DNA from: Hedera helix
Taxonomy: Eukaryota; Streptophyta; Magnoliopsida; Apiales; Araliaceae
Length of the DNA: 64,000 nt
Assembly (NCBI GenBank): GCA_947179155.2
Contig: OX359278.1
Location: 16,773,996 to 16,837,995, forward strand
Reading direction: 5' to 3'
Shown here: positions 47,900 to 59,137 of the stretch, in pieces
Numbering within the stretch: position 1 is the first letter of the stretch
How the letters are laid out: every line of letters begins with the position of its first letter
The notes under the pieces: generated by a model
What the model was told of the DNA's origin: nothing
The model's database searches: none
What the model saw: the letters and a program-made list of their open reading frames with translations, nothing else
Made by a program: the position numbers and the translations under genes

Positions 47900-48491
47900 C
47901 TCAGTAATCAATTATTGAATCTAGATTCATTCAAGGGTTTAATGAAAACATCTGCAAGTTAATTTTTAGTAGGTATAAAATATAAGGATATGTTCTCTTT
48001 TTGCACATGATCTCTTATAAAATGATATTTTATATCTATATGCTTGATTCTAGAATGCTTGACAGATTCTGTGTAATTGAGATAACACTCGTATTATAAC
48101 AGAATATAAGAACAGATTTGAATTCAAACTCATAGTTAGTTAATTGATTCTTCATCCACAAAATTTGAGCACAGCAGCTGCCAGTAGCAATGTACTCAGC
48201 TTATGCAGTTGAAGTGGACATAGAGTTTTGCTTCTTGCTGAACCAGGAAACAAGTTTGTTTCCAATCATTTGACATATCTTACTGGTGCTTTTCCTGTCA
48301 ATCTTACATCCTGTAAAATCAACATCTGAATAACCAATTAGATCAAAGGGAGACTTCTTTGGATACCATAACCCTAGATGTGGAGTACCCTTGAGATATC
48401 TGAAAATCCTTTTAACAACATTTAAGTGAGATTCCTTAGGATCAGATTGAAACTTAGCACAAATTCCAGTATAAAATAAAATAGGTGGCAT
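47900..48491 (-). pseudogene. Element H RNase H
   Basis: Reading leftwards: an RT-RNaseH bridge (HLNVVKRIFRYLKGTPHLGL), then YSDVDFTGCKIDRKSTS (copia RNase H start, where YSDADWAG is usual), LVSWFSKKQNSMSTSTA, a stop, AEYIATGSCCAQ and a decayed C-terminus. A single TAA separates the two halves at 48198-48200. Between 47380 and 47900 there is spacer sequence without a recognisable frame. Confidence 0.9.
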
Positions 48492-48503
48492 ACTAGTAGC
48501 TAG

Positions 48504-49350
48504 TCACTGAAGAGATCCAATCATACCTCTATATTGAGTAACATCAATACTTTTATCTTGTTCATCCTTGTCAAGTTTAGTTGTAGAAGCCATATGAGTT
48601 TTCATGGGAGTAGATGATTCTAAGCCATACTTTTTAAGTAAATCTTTGATGTACTTGACTTGACTTATGAAAATTCCTTCCTTAGTTTGTTTAACTTGAA
48701 GTCCAAAGGAGAAGATCAATTCTCCTATCACACTCATCTCAAATTTACTCTGCATAAACTTGGCAAATCTCTCACACAATTTTTCATCAGTAGAACAAAA
48801 AATAATATCATCTACATAGATTTGAACTAATAAGGTTTTATTCTTATGCTTTCTAAGGAATGGAGTTATGTTTACCCTACCTTTTTCTATTTTCAATTAA
48901 AGAGGTGGTGAGTGTGAATACCATGTTCTAGGTGTTTGTTTTAATCCATACAATACTTTATCCAATTTATAAACATGATTTAATAGAGTTGAAATGACAA
49001 AACCTGGAGGTTGTTCCACAAAGACTTGTTCTTGTAGTCTCCATTCAGGAATGCATTCTTGGCATCCATTTGAACGACTTTAAAGTTCATGTGAGCTGCA
49101 TAAGCTAGAACATTCTGATTGTCTCCAATCATGCAACTAGTGCAAAGGTCTCATCATAATCAATACCTTCCTCTTGTGAATATCTTTTAGCAACCAACCT
49201 AGCTTTGTTTCTTGCTATTATGATAGTTTCATTCATCTTATTTTTGAAAACCCATTTTGTACCAATAGTTGGCTGATTTTTAGATCTTGGAAATAATGTT
49301 CACACTATGTTTCTTTCAAAGTGATTTAGTTATTCTTTCATTGCTTCAAT
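48504..49350 (-). pseudogene. Element H reverse transcriptase
   Basis: It begins with SSWIEAMKE, then a frame-broken segment with IGTKWVFKNKM, NKARLVAKRYSQEEGIDYDETFA and VNITPFLRKHKNKT. The catalytic LLVQIYVDDIIFCSTDE follows at 48784-48834 (YVDD intact), then FEMSVIGEL, FSFGLQV, a GIFISQVKYIKDLLKKYGL segment and TQYRGMIGSL. Copia-type YVDD is diagnostic. A frameshift and a few stops break the first half; the last 130 residues are open. Confidence 0.93.
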
Positions 49351-50446
49351 CCAACTAGAATCTTCAAGTGCTTCTTCAATCTTCATGGGTTCAATTTGAG
49401 ACAAAAAGTTGTAATAGAGACATTCATTTTTAGTGGTTGACCTTATACTAACTCTAGTATTTGGATCACCAATGATTAGATCATGAGTGTGATCCCTTGC
49501 CCATCTTCTTCTTGTAGGAATGTCAGTCATTATGCCTTCTTGTCTAAGTTCTTCAAGATTAGGTTCTGGATTAACAACTTCATTTATTTGTAAGACTTCT
49601 GCTTCATCTATTTCAATCTCTACGATCTCTATGTCTGGTATCACGATTGAGGGGTCCGATTGTACAAATTCATCATTTGCGATCGTGTAACTTTCCTGCT
49701 GAACGATCAGAGGATTTGACTCTACGATCTCATTGGTTTGATCAACTTTGCTTGGTTCACCTTGATCTGTTGAATCAAACGTGACATGAATGGAAACTTC
49801 AACAGTCAATGAATTCTTGTTGAATACTTGATAAGTCTTGCTTTCTAAGGAGTACCCAAGGAACATTCCTTCATCTGCTTTGAGTTGAAACTTTTTCAGA
49901 TATTTTATTCATTATATAGAATGTAGAAAGTACACCCAAATACATGGAAGTAATTGATGTTTGACCTTCTTCCATTTTATAGCTTGTAAAGTGTCTTCTT
50001 GTGTAAAGGATGTATCAAGGATCTATTCTGTGCGTAACAAGCAGTGTTGACTGCTTTAGCCTAGAAGTATTCAACAAGATGTGCTTCTACAAGAAGAGTT
50101 ATCCCTAGTTCAATCAATGTTCTATTTTTTCTTTATGTTACTTCATTCTGTTGTAAAGTTCTTAGGGCTGAAAGGTTGTGCTTGATTTCACTATCTTCAC
50201 ATAACTTGTTCATCTCAGAGTAATCAAATTCTCGACTATGATCACGTCTTAGTGACTTGATTTTCTCATCCTTCTAATTCATGAGTAGCTTGAAGAGATT
50301 GATAATCTGTGGGCTGGTTTCATCTTTTGAGCTCAGAAAGAAAACCTAAATGAATCTGGTATAATCATCTACTACCACCAGTGCATACTTCTTTCCTCCA
50401 AGGCTTGTTGTTGGAACTGGTCCAAACAAATCCATACGCAACAACT
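49351..50446 (-). pseudogene. Element H integrase C-terminal part and linker
   Basis: From 50446 leftwards the core continues with RMDLFGPVP and GGKKYAL, then becomes frame-broken. An open stretch at 49866-49351 begins MFLGYSLESKTYQVFNKNS and SIHVTFD, the usual copia integrase C-terminal GYS.ESKAYRVFN signature, followed by an acidic linker and DIPTRRRWARDH. The linker is poorly conserved in copia elements. Continuity with 53191 is broken by F. Confidence 0.85.
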
Positions 50447-50898
50447 ATAAATGTAATGACCATGAATTTCATTAGACATTGTAATTATAATTAATATATA
50501 ATTAGTAATGAATTTAAAATTTTTGTACTAATTAATGGTGCATTAGATAATTAAATAGACGTACTTATGCATGTGTATATTTATTTAAAGAATAAAAGCA
50601 AAGTGTTTAATTATTTAAAGCAAATCTAATTAGATTATATTTTAAATCCAAATGAGTTGATAAACTAGGTCAAAGATATTAACCTAGTAGCACATATAAT
50701 TAATTTAATTACTAATCCATATAATTAATTAAACAAGCCCAATGTTTATTTTAATTAAAGGTAGCATAGTTATTTAAATGCTAACCCAATGTGTTATTTA
50801 AATTGAGCCCAAACCAATTCAATGGATGAGCCCAATATATTTAATCCTAGAGCCCAACATGGAGCCCAATAGGAAGTCAAAATTGGTCAAACTTGTCA

Positions 50899-50932
50899 CA
50901 TATATGAATATATATATATATATATATATATA

Positions 50933-50971
<39 letters not shown>
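50899..50971. repeat. (TA)n microsatellite
   Basis: TA runs interrupted by two GAATA steps, inside F. The ORFs on both strands here (repeating IY) are artefacts. Confidence 0.95.
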
Positions 50972-50973
<2 letters not shown>

Positions 50974-51220
50974 ATAAAGCAATAAAAATAAAGGAAAATT
51001 GTGCCAAAAAAGGCACTATGCCCGGTCATGAGGGGCCCTACTTGGGGGGTGGCTTGATTTGCAATATTGCTTCTTATACACACTAGATCAAAGTTGGCCA
51101 ACAACCATAGTCAATCATCTAGTCAATCAATTGGTCATTCAATGGAATAGTAATCCTAATTAACACTAAATTCACCAACATAGCTTGATTAAGTGAATTG
51201 ATGCTAGCTTAGTGAATGGC

Positions 51221-51228
51221 TATAAATA
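51221..51228 (+). promoter_or_regulatory. LTR TATA box, F
   Basis: TATAAATA in GGCTATAAATAAGACACTCC, followed by a leader rich in GAGAGAAA. Confidence 0.72.
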
Positions 51229-52217
51229 AGACACTCCACACACTTGGTTTGGTTTGTTAGTTCATTTCAAGCTTTGCTAGAAAGAAAAATAGAGAGCATT
51301 TGTGAGCATTTGAGAGAAAACACCTAAGTGTTGAGAGAAAAAGCTAGAGTTTGTGCTTGGTGGATGTCCAATAACCTCATATCATACTTTGGTAGGAGGA
51401 GAAGGAGAGCATACAAAACATTAAGGTTTAAAAGTTCTCCAACCATTTCTTATTTCATTTTTTTAGCCTATATGTGTTTTAATCGGTTAAAATCTATTTT
51501 TAACCGATCAAAACTCATTTTGCTAGTCTAGAAGTATTTAACTATGTAATATATATATATTCATAGCTCTATGTCTTTATAACATGATTTGGTATGTGAG
51601 AAATGCAAAAAAGTTATAGAAATGTTCATAACACGTTTTACCGGTAACACCCTAATGATACATGTTGTGTTTGATGTTGTATTTTGAAATGTACAAATCG
51701 AAAATTTAATTTTTGTGGCTAGAAAGCTAGATCTATGAGTTTTAAGGAAAAATCCTTTTTGAACCTTTCAAAAATATTGAATAACAAAGAAGTTATAGCT
51801 TTTACCACAAAGGATGTCGTTTTTAAACCATAAGTGGTTCGATCCATAAATTTTGTGTAAAATATTTTCAAAAAGACGATCGAACCATAGAATATTGTAA
51901 AACAAGAGGTTAGGAACACATCAACATTGATTTGGTGTTATTTGGATGTGTAGATTTCATTTTATCAATGTTTGATCAAAAAGTATCAAAACTGTGAAAA
52001 ATAAAAAAGTTGGAAAATGTTTCTGCCGGACAGCACCGGGGCGCGGTGTTTCAGTATAAACATAGCGTCGGGGAGCCGTCCACTTTTTTCAGAAAAATAA
52101 TTAAAATCGAACCGGGTCGGGCCTGGTCAGCCGGGTCAGGTCGGGTCTGGTTCGGGTCAGAAAATGAAAAATGTTCCAAAAATCATTTTAGTATTTTTGG
52201 ACTTAATAAATAAAGAA

Positions 52218-52248
<31 letters not shown>

Positions 52249-52259
52249 ATTGATTTAAT

Positions 52260-52790
52260 GATTTAAAGGTGTATAAATATTATTATTGAAATAATAATAT
52301 AATAAAGGTAATAAAATATTATTAAATAAATAATAATATTAGAAAATTATTAAAATATTATTAAGTGCCTAATAATATTATAAAGTCAATAGAATATTAT
52401 TAAATGGATAATAATATTAGATATATAATAAAATATTATTAAATGGTTAGTAATACTAGATAATTATTAAAATATTATTAAATAATTAATAATATTAGAA
52501 GCCTAAATAAAATATTATTAAATAATTAATAATATTATATACTTAATAAAATATTATTAAATGAGTAATAATATTAGATAATTAATAAAATATTATTAAA
52601 TGACTAATAATATTAGATACTTAATAAAATATTATTAAATGATCAATAATATTAGGTAATAAATAAAATATTATTAAATGATTAATAATATTAGTTAATC
52701 TTAGAAGATTTATAAAGTATTATTAAGTGATGAATAATACTACAATATTAATTAAAAAAATGTTATTAAATTGTTAATAATATTAGATAA
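52260..52790. repeat. AT minisatellite in F, about 39 bp
   Basis: About a dozen units near ATAAAATATTATTAAATGA followed by TTAATAATATTAGATA, with the same ATATTATTAA/TTAATAATAT inverted arms as in J and K but a different tail. Confidence 0.85.
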
Positions 52791-53190
52791 TAGTTTGAAC
52801 TATATTAAATAGTTAATATAGGTCCTTTGTGTTTGAAATATTATCAAGAAGCGATAATATTTCCTAAGTATTTAAATACCCATAATTATTAAATTATGTG
52901 GTTCGTAAGAGCTATAAAGGTCATCATACATATGTGTATATGATACTAATTTAAATATCAACGTGATTAAATTGTTAGGTCTATTCAAAAGGGAATTAGT
53001 TGAATTGGTAAGCAGTACATCGCAAACAAGGTAAGTTCTCTAACCCTACTCAACTATTGTTGAACAAGTTTCTATATTTGTATTTATTGTCAAAGCTTGA
53101 AGTGGTATGTATTTAATTACTAGTAATGTATTGATCAGTGAGAACCAAACCCGAGGTTATGGAACCCGAATTTGGGGTCGTCACAATAAA

Positions 53191-53500
53191 GGCTTTTTAA
53201 TTGAGTTTGTCTATTTTCTTTTTAATGAACTTTTGGTCTGTTTTCCAAGTTGATAAGTTTTGCATGGCCAAGCTTTGAAAAATTCTAGCTTAGGCAATCC
53301 TTTGACTAGATCTTTGGAAGCCAATTTTGATATACTCTTGAAGTTTAAATGAGATAACCTTTTGTGCCACAACTAGTTGACATCTTTTAAAGCTTTAGCA
53401 AAGAAATATGTTGTTATTGAGGAGTTGAGCTTTGAAAGATTGATTATATAGATATTTCCTTTTCTTGATCCAGTTAACTTTAGAGAATTTATTTCCAAAT
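53191..53500 (-). pseudogene. Element H integrase zinc-binding region
   Basis: HKRLSHLNFKSISKLASKDL (about 53310-53370) is the GAG-pre-integrase/HHCC start. KAWPCKTYQLGKQTKSS supplies the Cys part; the first Cys of CxxC is kept and the second is replaced by Tyr. It ends at KPL where F inserted. A stop precedes TNSIKKPL. Confidence 0.88.
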
Positions 53501-53513
53501 CTCTAATCTAACA

Positions 53514-53795
53514 TTAATTGTTGAGAAATAGGACTTGATGACCCTTTTCACAGAGTTGGCTTACAATGAGCAGATTGTGCTTCAATCCTTCAACATAAGC
53601 TACTTTGCTGAAAGTAACAACACCATTTCTAACTGATCCATAACCCATAGTTTTTCCAGAATTTTTATCTCCAAATATTACTGCTGGTCCATCTTTATCC
53701 TTGAAATCAGATAAAAGAGATTTGTTTCTAGTCATATACCTTGAGTATCCACTGTCGAGATACCATATGAATTGAGTGGACCCCGAACACTGCAA
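53514..53795 (-). pseudogene. Element H protease
   Basis: Copia aspartic protease: WYLDSGYSRYMTRNKSLL (DSG active site intact), VIFGDKNSGKTMGYG, YVEGLKHNLLIVSQLCEKGH and VLFLNN. It is open over 94 residues. The catalytic triad is intact; an expected Cys after DSG is Tyr and the usual His is Tyr. Confidence 0.92.
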
Positions 53796-53957
53796 AGATA
53801 GTCATTATTCATTTTGGTACCCATACGTGTTTGGGTCCAACTTTCTTAGTTTCCTTAAGAACCCAAATCTTCTTGACTTTAGGTAAATGATGTATAGAAC
53901 AAAATGCAGTTATATGCCAAATTTTATGACAATTATAGCATTTAAGATGTTACACGT

Positions 53958-53960
<3 letters not shown>

Positions 53961-53998
<38 letters not shown>
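53961..53998. repeat. (TG)n microsatellite
   Basis: About 19 TG units between gag and protease of H, read as (TH)n on the minus strand. Confidence 0.97.
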
Positions 53999-53999
<1 letters not shown>

Positions 54000-54519
54000 A
54001 TATCTTCTCACTTGAAACACATATGGATTATAATTATTTCTTTGTAGACCTTTTTCCTTGTTCCTCACTACTCTACGATTTTGATGTTTTGTAGAGTAAA
54101 CATCAATTCTACAACTTGGACCTGATTGGTTCTTATAGTTAGTCTTACCTAACCTTACAATCCTACGAGGTACGAACATAGACTTTCTTTTACTTTGCTA
54201 TTTTATAAATCCTAAACTAGTATTTGATCTATTATTCTTGTGAACAACAATTTGATCTTAATTACTTATATTGGTAGGTTCAGCTGTATCTGTCAATTTT
54301 ATAAATACAATTTTTTTATTGAGAGAAGAATTATTTTTGTTAGTTTCTAGATAATTTTCCACCTTTGAAGTTGAAACTTCAAATCCTAACCCAAATCTAT
54401 CATAAACCACTTTCCGACTTGTGATCAAACTATCTATAAATGAGGTAGATCTATTCCACATAGAGATTGTCTTATCTAATTCTTGTATCTTAGATATTAG
54501 AGCAGACTCTCTTTGTGCA

Positions 54520-55899
54520 TTTGTATAAGTTATCTATCTCAATTTATTATTCTCTACTTCAAGTTTGGATAGAGTGGCAGTGCTTCGTAGAACTGCTTCT
54601 AACTCTCTTTGCACTTTCTCTTTCTCTTCTTGAAGGAGAAAATAATCTTTTGATAGAACCCTAAACCACTTCATGTATTGTTGCAAGTCAGATGTTATGT
54701 CATGCAGTCCAGTTCTTAGATCATCAATATTAACATTAGGAGATTGAAAATCAAGTACCTGAGGCATATATTAGCTACTTGAGGTTCTTCATCATCACTT
54801 GATTCTGCACATGTATCATTTTTAGAATCACTCCATGAGCCCTCTGAAAAAAATCCTTTGCCCTTTTGGTGTTGCTTCCTGTAGCTCTAGAATTCTTTCT
54901 TTGAGTAAGGCTTCTTCTTATCTTTCTTTAACTCTTCCCTCAAAGGTTTGTTGCATTCAGCAATGAAATGACTTAGTTTTTTACAGTTGTTACTGATATC
55001 TTTTTCTTGATCTTTGTTGGTTCCTTTGCTGGTGTAATTCCACTTAGGCCTTCTGTTGTAGTTTTTTTCCCATCAACTTCCTTAATCTTTTTGTTATGAG
55101 AACAACATCTTCATCATCACTTTCTTCATCTTCCTCATCAAATTCTACTTCAGCTATGGCTTTAGATGAAGCATATGTGACTTTAAGAGTTGAACCTTTA
55201 TCTTTCTTCTTTCCTTCTGAGATCGTTTCTGCTATTTGATTTAGCTCTAGCTCATATGTAAGCAAATTCTTATAAAACTTCTGAACAGTCATTTCATGTA
55301 GATTCTTAGATTCTTTGATTGCTATTATTTTTGCATCCCATTTGTTGGGTAATGCTCTCATAAACTTTATGTTAAGATCTTTGTTAGGGTAGACCTTATA
55401 TTAAGCTCTTAAGCTATTGAGGAGAATGTTGAACCTTTCATAAGTTATTGTGATGTTCTCTCCAGGTATATGATTGAAAATTTAATATTGTTGTATCAAC
55501 AAAGACTCTTTGTTTTCCCTTACTTCTTTAGTGCCTTCATACATAACTAGTAGAGTTTTCCAAACTTTATTTGCCGTAGTACAGTTCATTATATTTTTAA
55601 AAAGTTCTTCTTCAAGGGATATAAACAGGATGTTCTTAGCTCTTTTATCCATATGCACTAGCCTCTTCTAATTTCCAGTCCATTTTGTTTTATGCTTGAC
55701 GTCATTTTATCTGGAACTTCAGGAGTTGCAGCTAACTTGGTAGGAACATAGGGACCATTTAGAACGGTATTGAACAACTCATCATCAATTATATCTATGT
55801 AAACCTACATACGAACTTTTCAATTAACAAGCTTATCTTTATTAAGGAGTGGTGGCTTACTTCCACCTCTAAGCTCAGAACTATTTTTTTTAAGTGTCA
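54520..55899 (-). pseudogene. gag: Element H gag
   Basis: The start at 55899 reads MTLKKNSSELRGGSKPPLL, the N-terminal PPL motif common in copia gag. After broken sequence comes MRALPNKWDAKIIAIKESK and KNLLTYELELNQI (55361-55230), typical of Sirevirus-like gag. An acidic DEEDEESDDED run (near 55120) and a zinc knuckle remnant NCKKLSHFIAEC (about 54955-54990, first Cys lost) follow, then DDEEP and a coiled-coil segment with LQEEKEKVQRELEAVL (54534-54700). The coiled coil after the knuckle is long for copia. Many stops. Confidence 0.85.
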
Positions 55900-55942
55900 T
55901 AGATCTACTCAAGCTATTAAGCTATATATCCAAGAGAACCAA

Positions 55943-55956
55943 CAACTCTGATACCA
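55943..55956 (-). other. Primer-binding site of element H
   Basis: The plus strand CAACTCTGATACCA reads TGGTATCAGAGTTG on minus, the iMet-type PBS, two bases from the LTR end. Confidence 0.92.
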
Positions 55957-55958
55957 GT

Positions 55959-57160
55959 TGTTGTATCCTAGAAGCACATAAAATATCTAAAAGAGGGGAT
56001 TGAATAGGTCTTTTGAAAAACCTAGTGGTTTTTCTTTGATTAATAGTAATTGATAATTTGTAAACCAAATTCAATTATGCATAATGAAATATACTTTGGA
56101 AAATCCCCCTTAGATATAAGACTTTATAAAATGTAATTATGAGATTTAGAACTTGGAAATGATAAGCATTCACATCTACACATAAATATAAAGCAAAAAG
56201 TAAATGACAGAAAGTAAATGAGAGACATCAAGTTTTAAATGGTTCAGAGACGTAATAACTCTTACTCCACTCTTTTACTCCACGAGTAAGGAATCCACTA
56301 AGGATATTGATCACTAAGATCAGCTACAACTAAACTATTAAGGTTCCTTCGAGTCACTTAGTCTCAGAACACCTGGACACTTAGTCCCTTCGAGTCACTT
56401 AGTCCCTTCTCACACAGGGTCTGATTCACTCAGAATCAAGCAAGTCACTAAGTCTTGTCTTTCTGCTTCTGTTGTTGATGAAGATAGCTGAGGTGCTGCT
56501 AAGTTGGCAATACGATCCTATTCTCAAGTGCTTAGCAACTTGAATGAGATGTTTAGCCTTTTCGTAGAGTAAGTTTTGAGCGTTGCAGAACTTCAATTTT
56601 TAATCAGTGTATCATCTCTACTTTTCTCGGATTGTGCTCTTCTTTCTATAGACCTCTAGAAATATTTTCATTGTAAGATAGTCGTTGCTCATTTAATGCC
56701 TTGGTTCTTGAGATATCTGCGATGAGTATTTTGATGTTTAGGCAAGACTGTTTTCAGCCACGTTAGCTTATTATATTTCCAAATGTAGTAATTATTTGAC
56801 TGACTCTTCAACGTTAACTAGCTAGTAGACACAGATATTTCTGAACTTCAGATTTTAACTTTGACTTAGGAAGATTTGCATTGAGCTATTTAATTCATGA
56901 TGTTTTCATTGTCAATATTCTGACATCTTTTACTCTACGAAGTGAACAATTCGTCTAGTATAAATTTTGCATTGTGATTAGAGCTTCTATACGAACCAAC
57001 TTCTACTATACGATCTTGACTTAGCAATATGATTCAGTTCTTGCAAAGCGATTCTGATGTAGCAATATGATTCGGAACTTGCAATACGGTCTTGAGTTTG
57101 CTATGCGATTTAGTTTCTACAATACGATCTTAAACCTGATATATGATCTTCAAGTCTATA
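55959..57160 (-). repeat. 5' LTR of H, outer end truncated
   Basis: On the minus strand it ends GGATACAACA at 55959. On the plus strand it holds TCGAGTCACTTAGTC repeats (56345-56460) and repeated ATACGATCTTGA/CAATATGATTC motifs (56995-57150). Homology to the 3' LTR stops at about 57160, so its first 180 bp or so are missing. Confidence 0.82.
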
Positions 57161-57881
57161 TGATTGAGGTTTGTAAGACAGCTGATTGATTTTCCAAATT
57201 ATTGGGAGGAGAAGAAACCATAATGTTTAGACAAAACATTTTGTGTGCGCACGTATGTTTATTCACACTAGTATTTTAAAATTAAAAGAATAATGCCCAT
57301 GTATGTCTCTCTATATTTTAAAACTAATACATGTACGCAAAGTAAGAAGATGCATGGCTTTTATTGTTACTAATCTTAATGCACATAATGTGTGTGTAAA
57401 CATCATAACTTAAATATTGTATCTTACTAGTAAATCTCATTATTAACTTTCTACTAGTAAAATCAATTGAAATTATGAAAAAAAGAAGCGACTTAGTACC
57501 AATTATTGGAGACATAGGTGGCGGTGCAGTAATGTTTTGATTGGTATAATTGAATAACAAGAAATCTGTGAATGGATAAATTTACATTTGATATATTATT
57601 GTAATTGTACAATCTTATGAATAACAAAGTTGGTAAAAAAAATTATAGTTAACGTCTTATATTTTACCATAATTTTACTTTTAATAGATCTTTATTTTTT
57701 TTTTATTATTAGTTTTTAAAAATATTTTTTTAATATATATCTTTATTATTTTTCCCCCAAATACATACCAATCAATTAGACGCTTTAAAAAATTTATAGG
57801 ATGTATTTTTGTACATATTTTGGTAGAAAATTGGTTAAAATGATAAGGAAGAAACTAAATAATAAGTTAACTAGTTATATA
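57161..57881. other. Unassigned sequence between H and LTR L
   Basis: AT-rich with no recognised gene. The minus ORF at 57324-57560 and the short plus-strand stretch encoding DLVPIIGDIGGGAV (about 57490-57530) match nothing I know. Confidence 0.5.
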
Positions 57882-59137
57882 TGTTATTCCCAAAGGCATA
57901 AAAGAGATCTAGAAATGGGGGAATTGAATAAATTCTTTTAAACTTTCTTTTTAAAGACTAAGTTGCTAAATAATTAAATAGGTTGGTTCAATTTAAATAA
58001 TATAGCGGAATATATTTGGAAACCCCTTCAAAGATTAAATTAAACAGTCAAATTTCTGAATTTAGTGCAATTGTGAAAAGTAGTTACAGAGATAAGATCG
58101 TAGAGTGACAAATTATAAATTAGTAGAAAGTAAAATACAGAAAAGTATATAACACAAGAATTTTAAGAGATTCGAAGTGCAAAAACCTCGTAGTCCTCTC
58201 TTCTACTTCGCAAAAAATCTTTCAAGTCACATAGACTTCGTATTACAAGAGATCACAAAGATTTATAAACACAAAGGAATGTTGTAGTTTGAGTTGCCAG
58301 TAAGTTATTTTAAGATCCTCTTCAAATGACTTAGCAATAGTTTTTCTTTCGAGTGAATCGTAAAGTGAAATTTTAAAAACACTTGAACTTTTGACACTTG
58401 ATACTTGACAAGATCGTTATTTTCATTGTTGTAGTTGCAATTATTTTATAATCTCTCATTAGGATTTGTCTGTTGGATTGTTACCGTTACTCCAAATAGC
58501 CTAGAACACTTGTTAATCTGTGATTTTTTTTATAAAAAAAATTTGTCTGTTGGACCACTTTTTATCTCTTTCGATAGTATTATATTTGGTGCAGTAGTAG
58601 ACACATGTTTTTGTCCCTTCTCATATAGCTATTAAAAAAAATGTGTTTTCTTCTTCATCCTTATTGCCAACACATTTGTAAATCAACATTAGAAGATGTG
58701 TGTTAAGGTTTATAACATCTGTCATAAACCTGTCACTGACATGTCAAGATACTATACTCTAAGATTTTGGTCAAACTGACCTTCATTGTAAAAACGTAGA
58801 GTTAGTCCTATGGTCATTCAATAACTCCATTAAATGATTTCTGCCTTACGATTTATAGTGGCTATGTGATATAACTCTATGATCTAGTACTTCATTTTAT
58901 TATATTATCTTTAACTCAACGAAATATCATTCTGCCTTGGATAACTACAACTATGTCAAGGATTACACAGCTATACCCTACGATTTTGATCAATTTAACA
59001 AAGTTAATCCCTAATTAAGTCCTTTTACGTAGACACTTATAAGAACTTTACAAAATATACTTGTTTATACAAATATACATTAATATCATTATTATCATCA
59101 TATCAAATACGGATACACATAAACACAACTACTAACA
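57882..59137 (-). mobile_element. L: LTR related to the LTR of H
   Basis: The plus strand starts TGTTATTCCCAAAGGC with AGATCTAGAAATGGGGGAATTG, parallel to the H LTR start (TGTTGTATCCTAGAAGC...AGGGGATTG). It ends ACACAACTACTAACA like the H 3' LTR. Flanking bases (ATATA, GTGTC) do not match, and neither PBS nor polypurine tract adjoins it, so it is probably a decayed solo LTR. Confidence 0.7.

Larger units (their letters stand above)
50452..53185 (+). mobile_element. F: solo LTR in integrase of H
   Basis: It runs TGTAATGACC to TTTGGGGTCGTCACA, 2734 bp, with perfect ATAAA duplications (50447-50451, 53186-53190). Removing it joins KPL to RMDLFGPV in integrase in frame apart from one stop. Landmarks follow the J/K/E family order: ATGGAGCCCAATAGG and a TA repeat, TATA box (51221-51228), GGGTCGGGCC patch (52113-52160) and AT minisatellite (52260-52790). 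Confidence 0.92.
32648..57160 (-). mobile_element. Element H: Sirevirus-type Ty1/copia retrotransposon with extra ORF3
   Basis: On the minus strand: 5' LTR (57160-55959), PBS (55956-55943), gag, PR, IN, RT, RNase H in copia order, a long non-pol frame (ORF3), a polypurine tract (32897-32885) and a 3' LTR fragment (32884 to about 32648). IN before RT is diagnostic of Ty1/copia. An extra frame between RNase H and the polypurine tract is known from Sireviruses such as SIRE1, where it is called env-like. Solo LTR F interrupts integrase and the J/K/D2 nest interrupts ORF3. Both LTRs are truncated at their outer sides, so no TSD for H can be read. Without insertions the remains span about 10.9 kb. 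Confidence 0.88.

Noticed and set aside
50819..51104. ORFs with repeated IY on both strands
   Set aside because: Artefacts of the (TA)n repeat in F.
52980..53050. tRNA-like sequence near the end of F
   Set aside because: I could not form a cloverleaf with A and B box consensus. It is part of the LTR.
53910..54179. ORF with a (TH)n run
   Set aside because: The run is the TG microsatellite. The surrounding frame is only part of decayed gag-protease sequence of H.
57324..57560. Possible host exon (minus ORF of 78 residues, and DLVPIIGDIGGGAV on the plus strand)
   Set aside because: No family signature, no splice-flanked continuation and no neighbouring exons were found. The evidence is too weak to call a gene.
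58435..58635. Plus-strand ORF of 66 residues
   Set aside because: It lies within LTR L and has no domain features.
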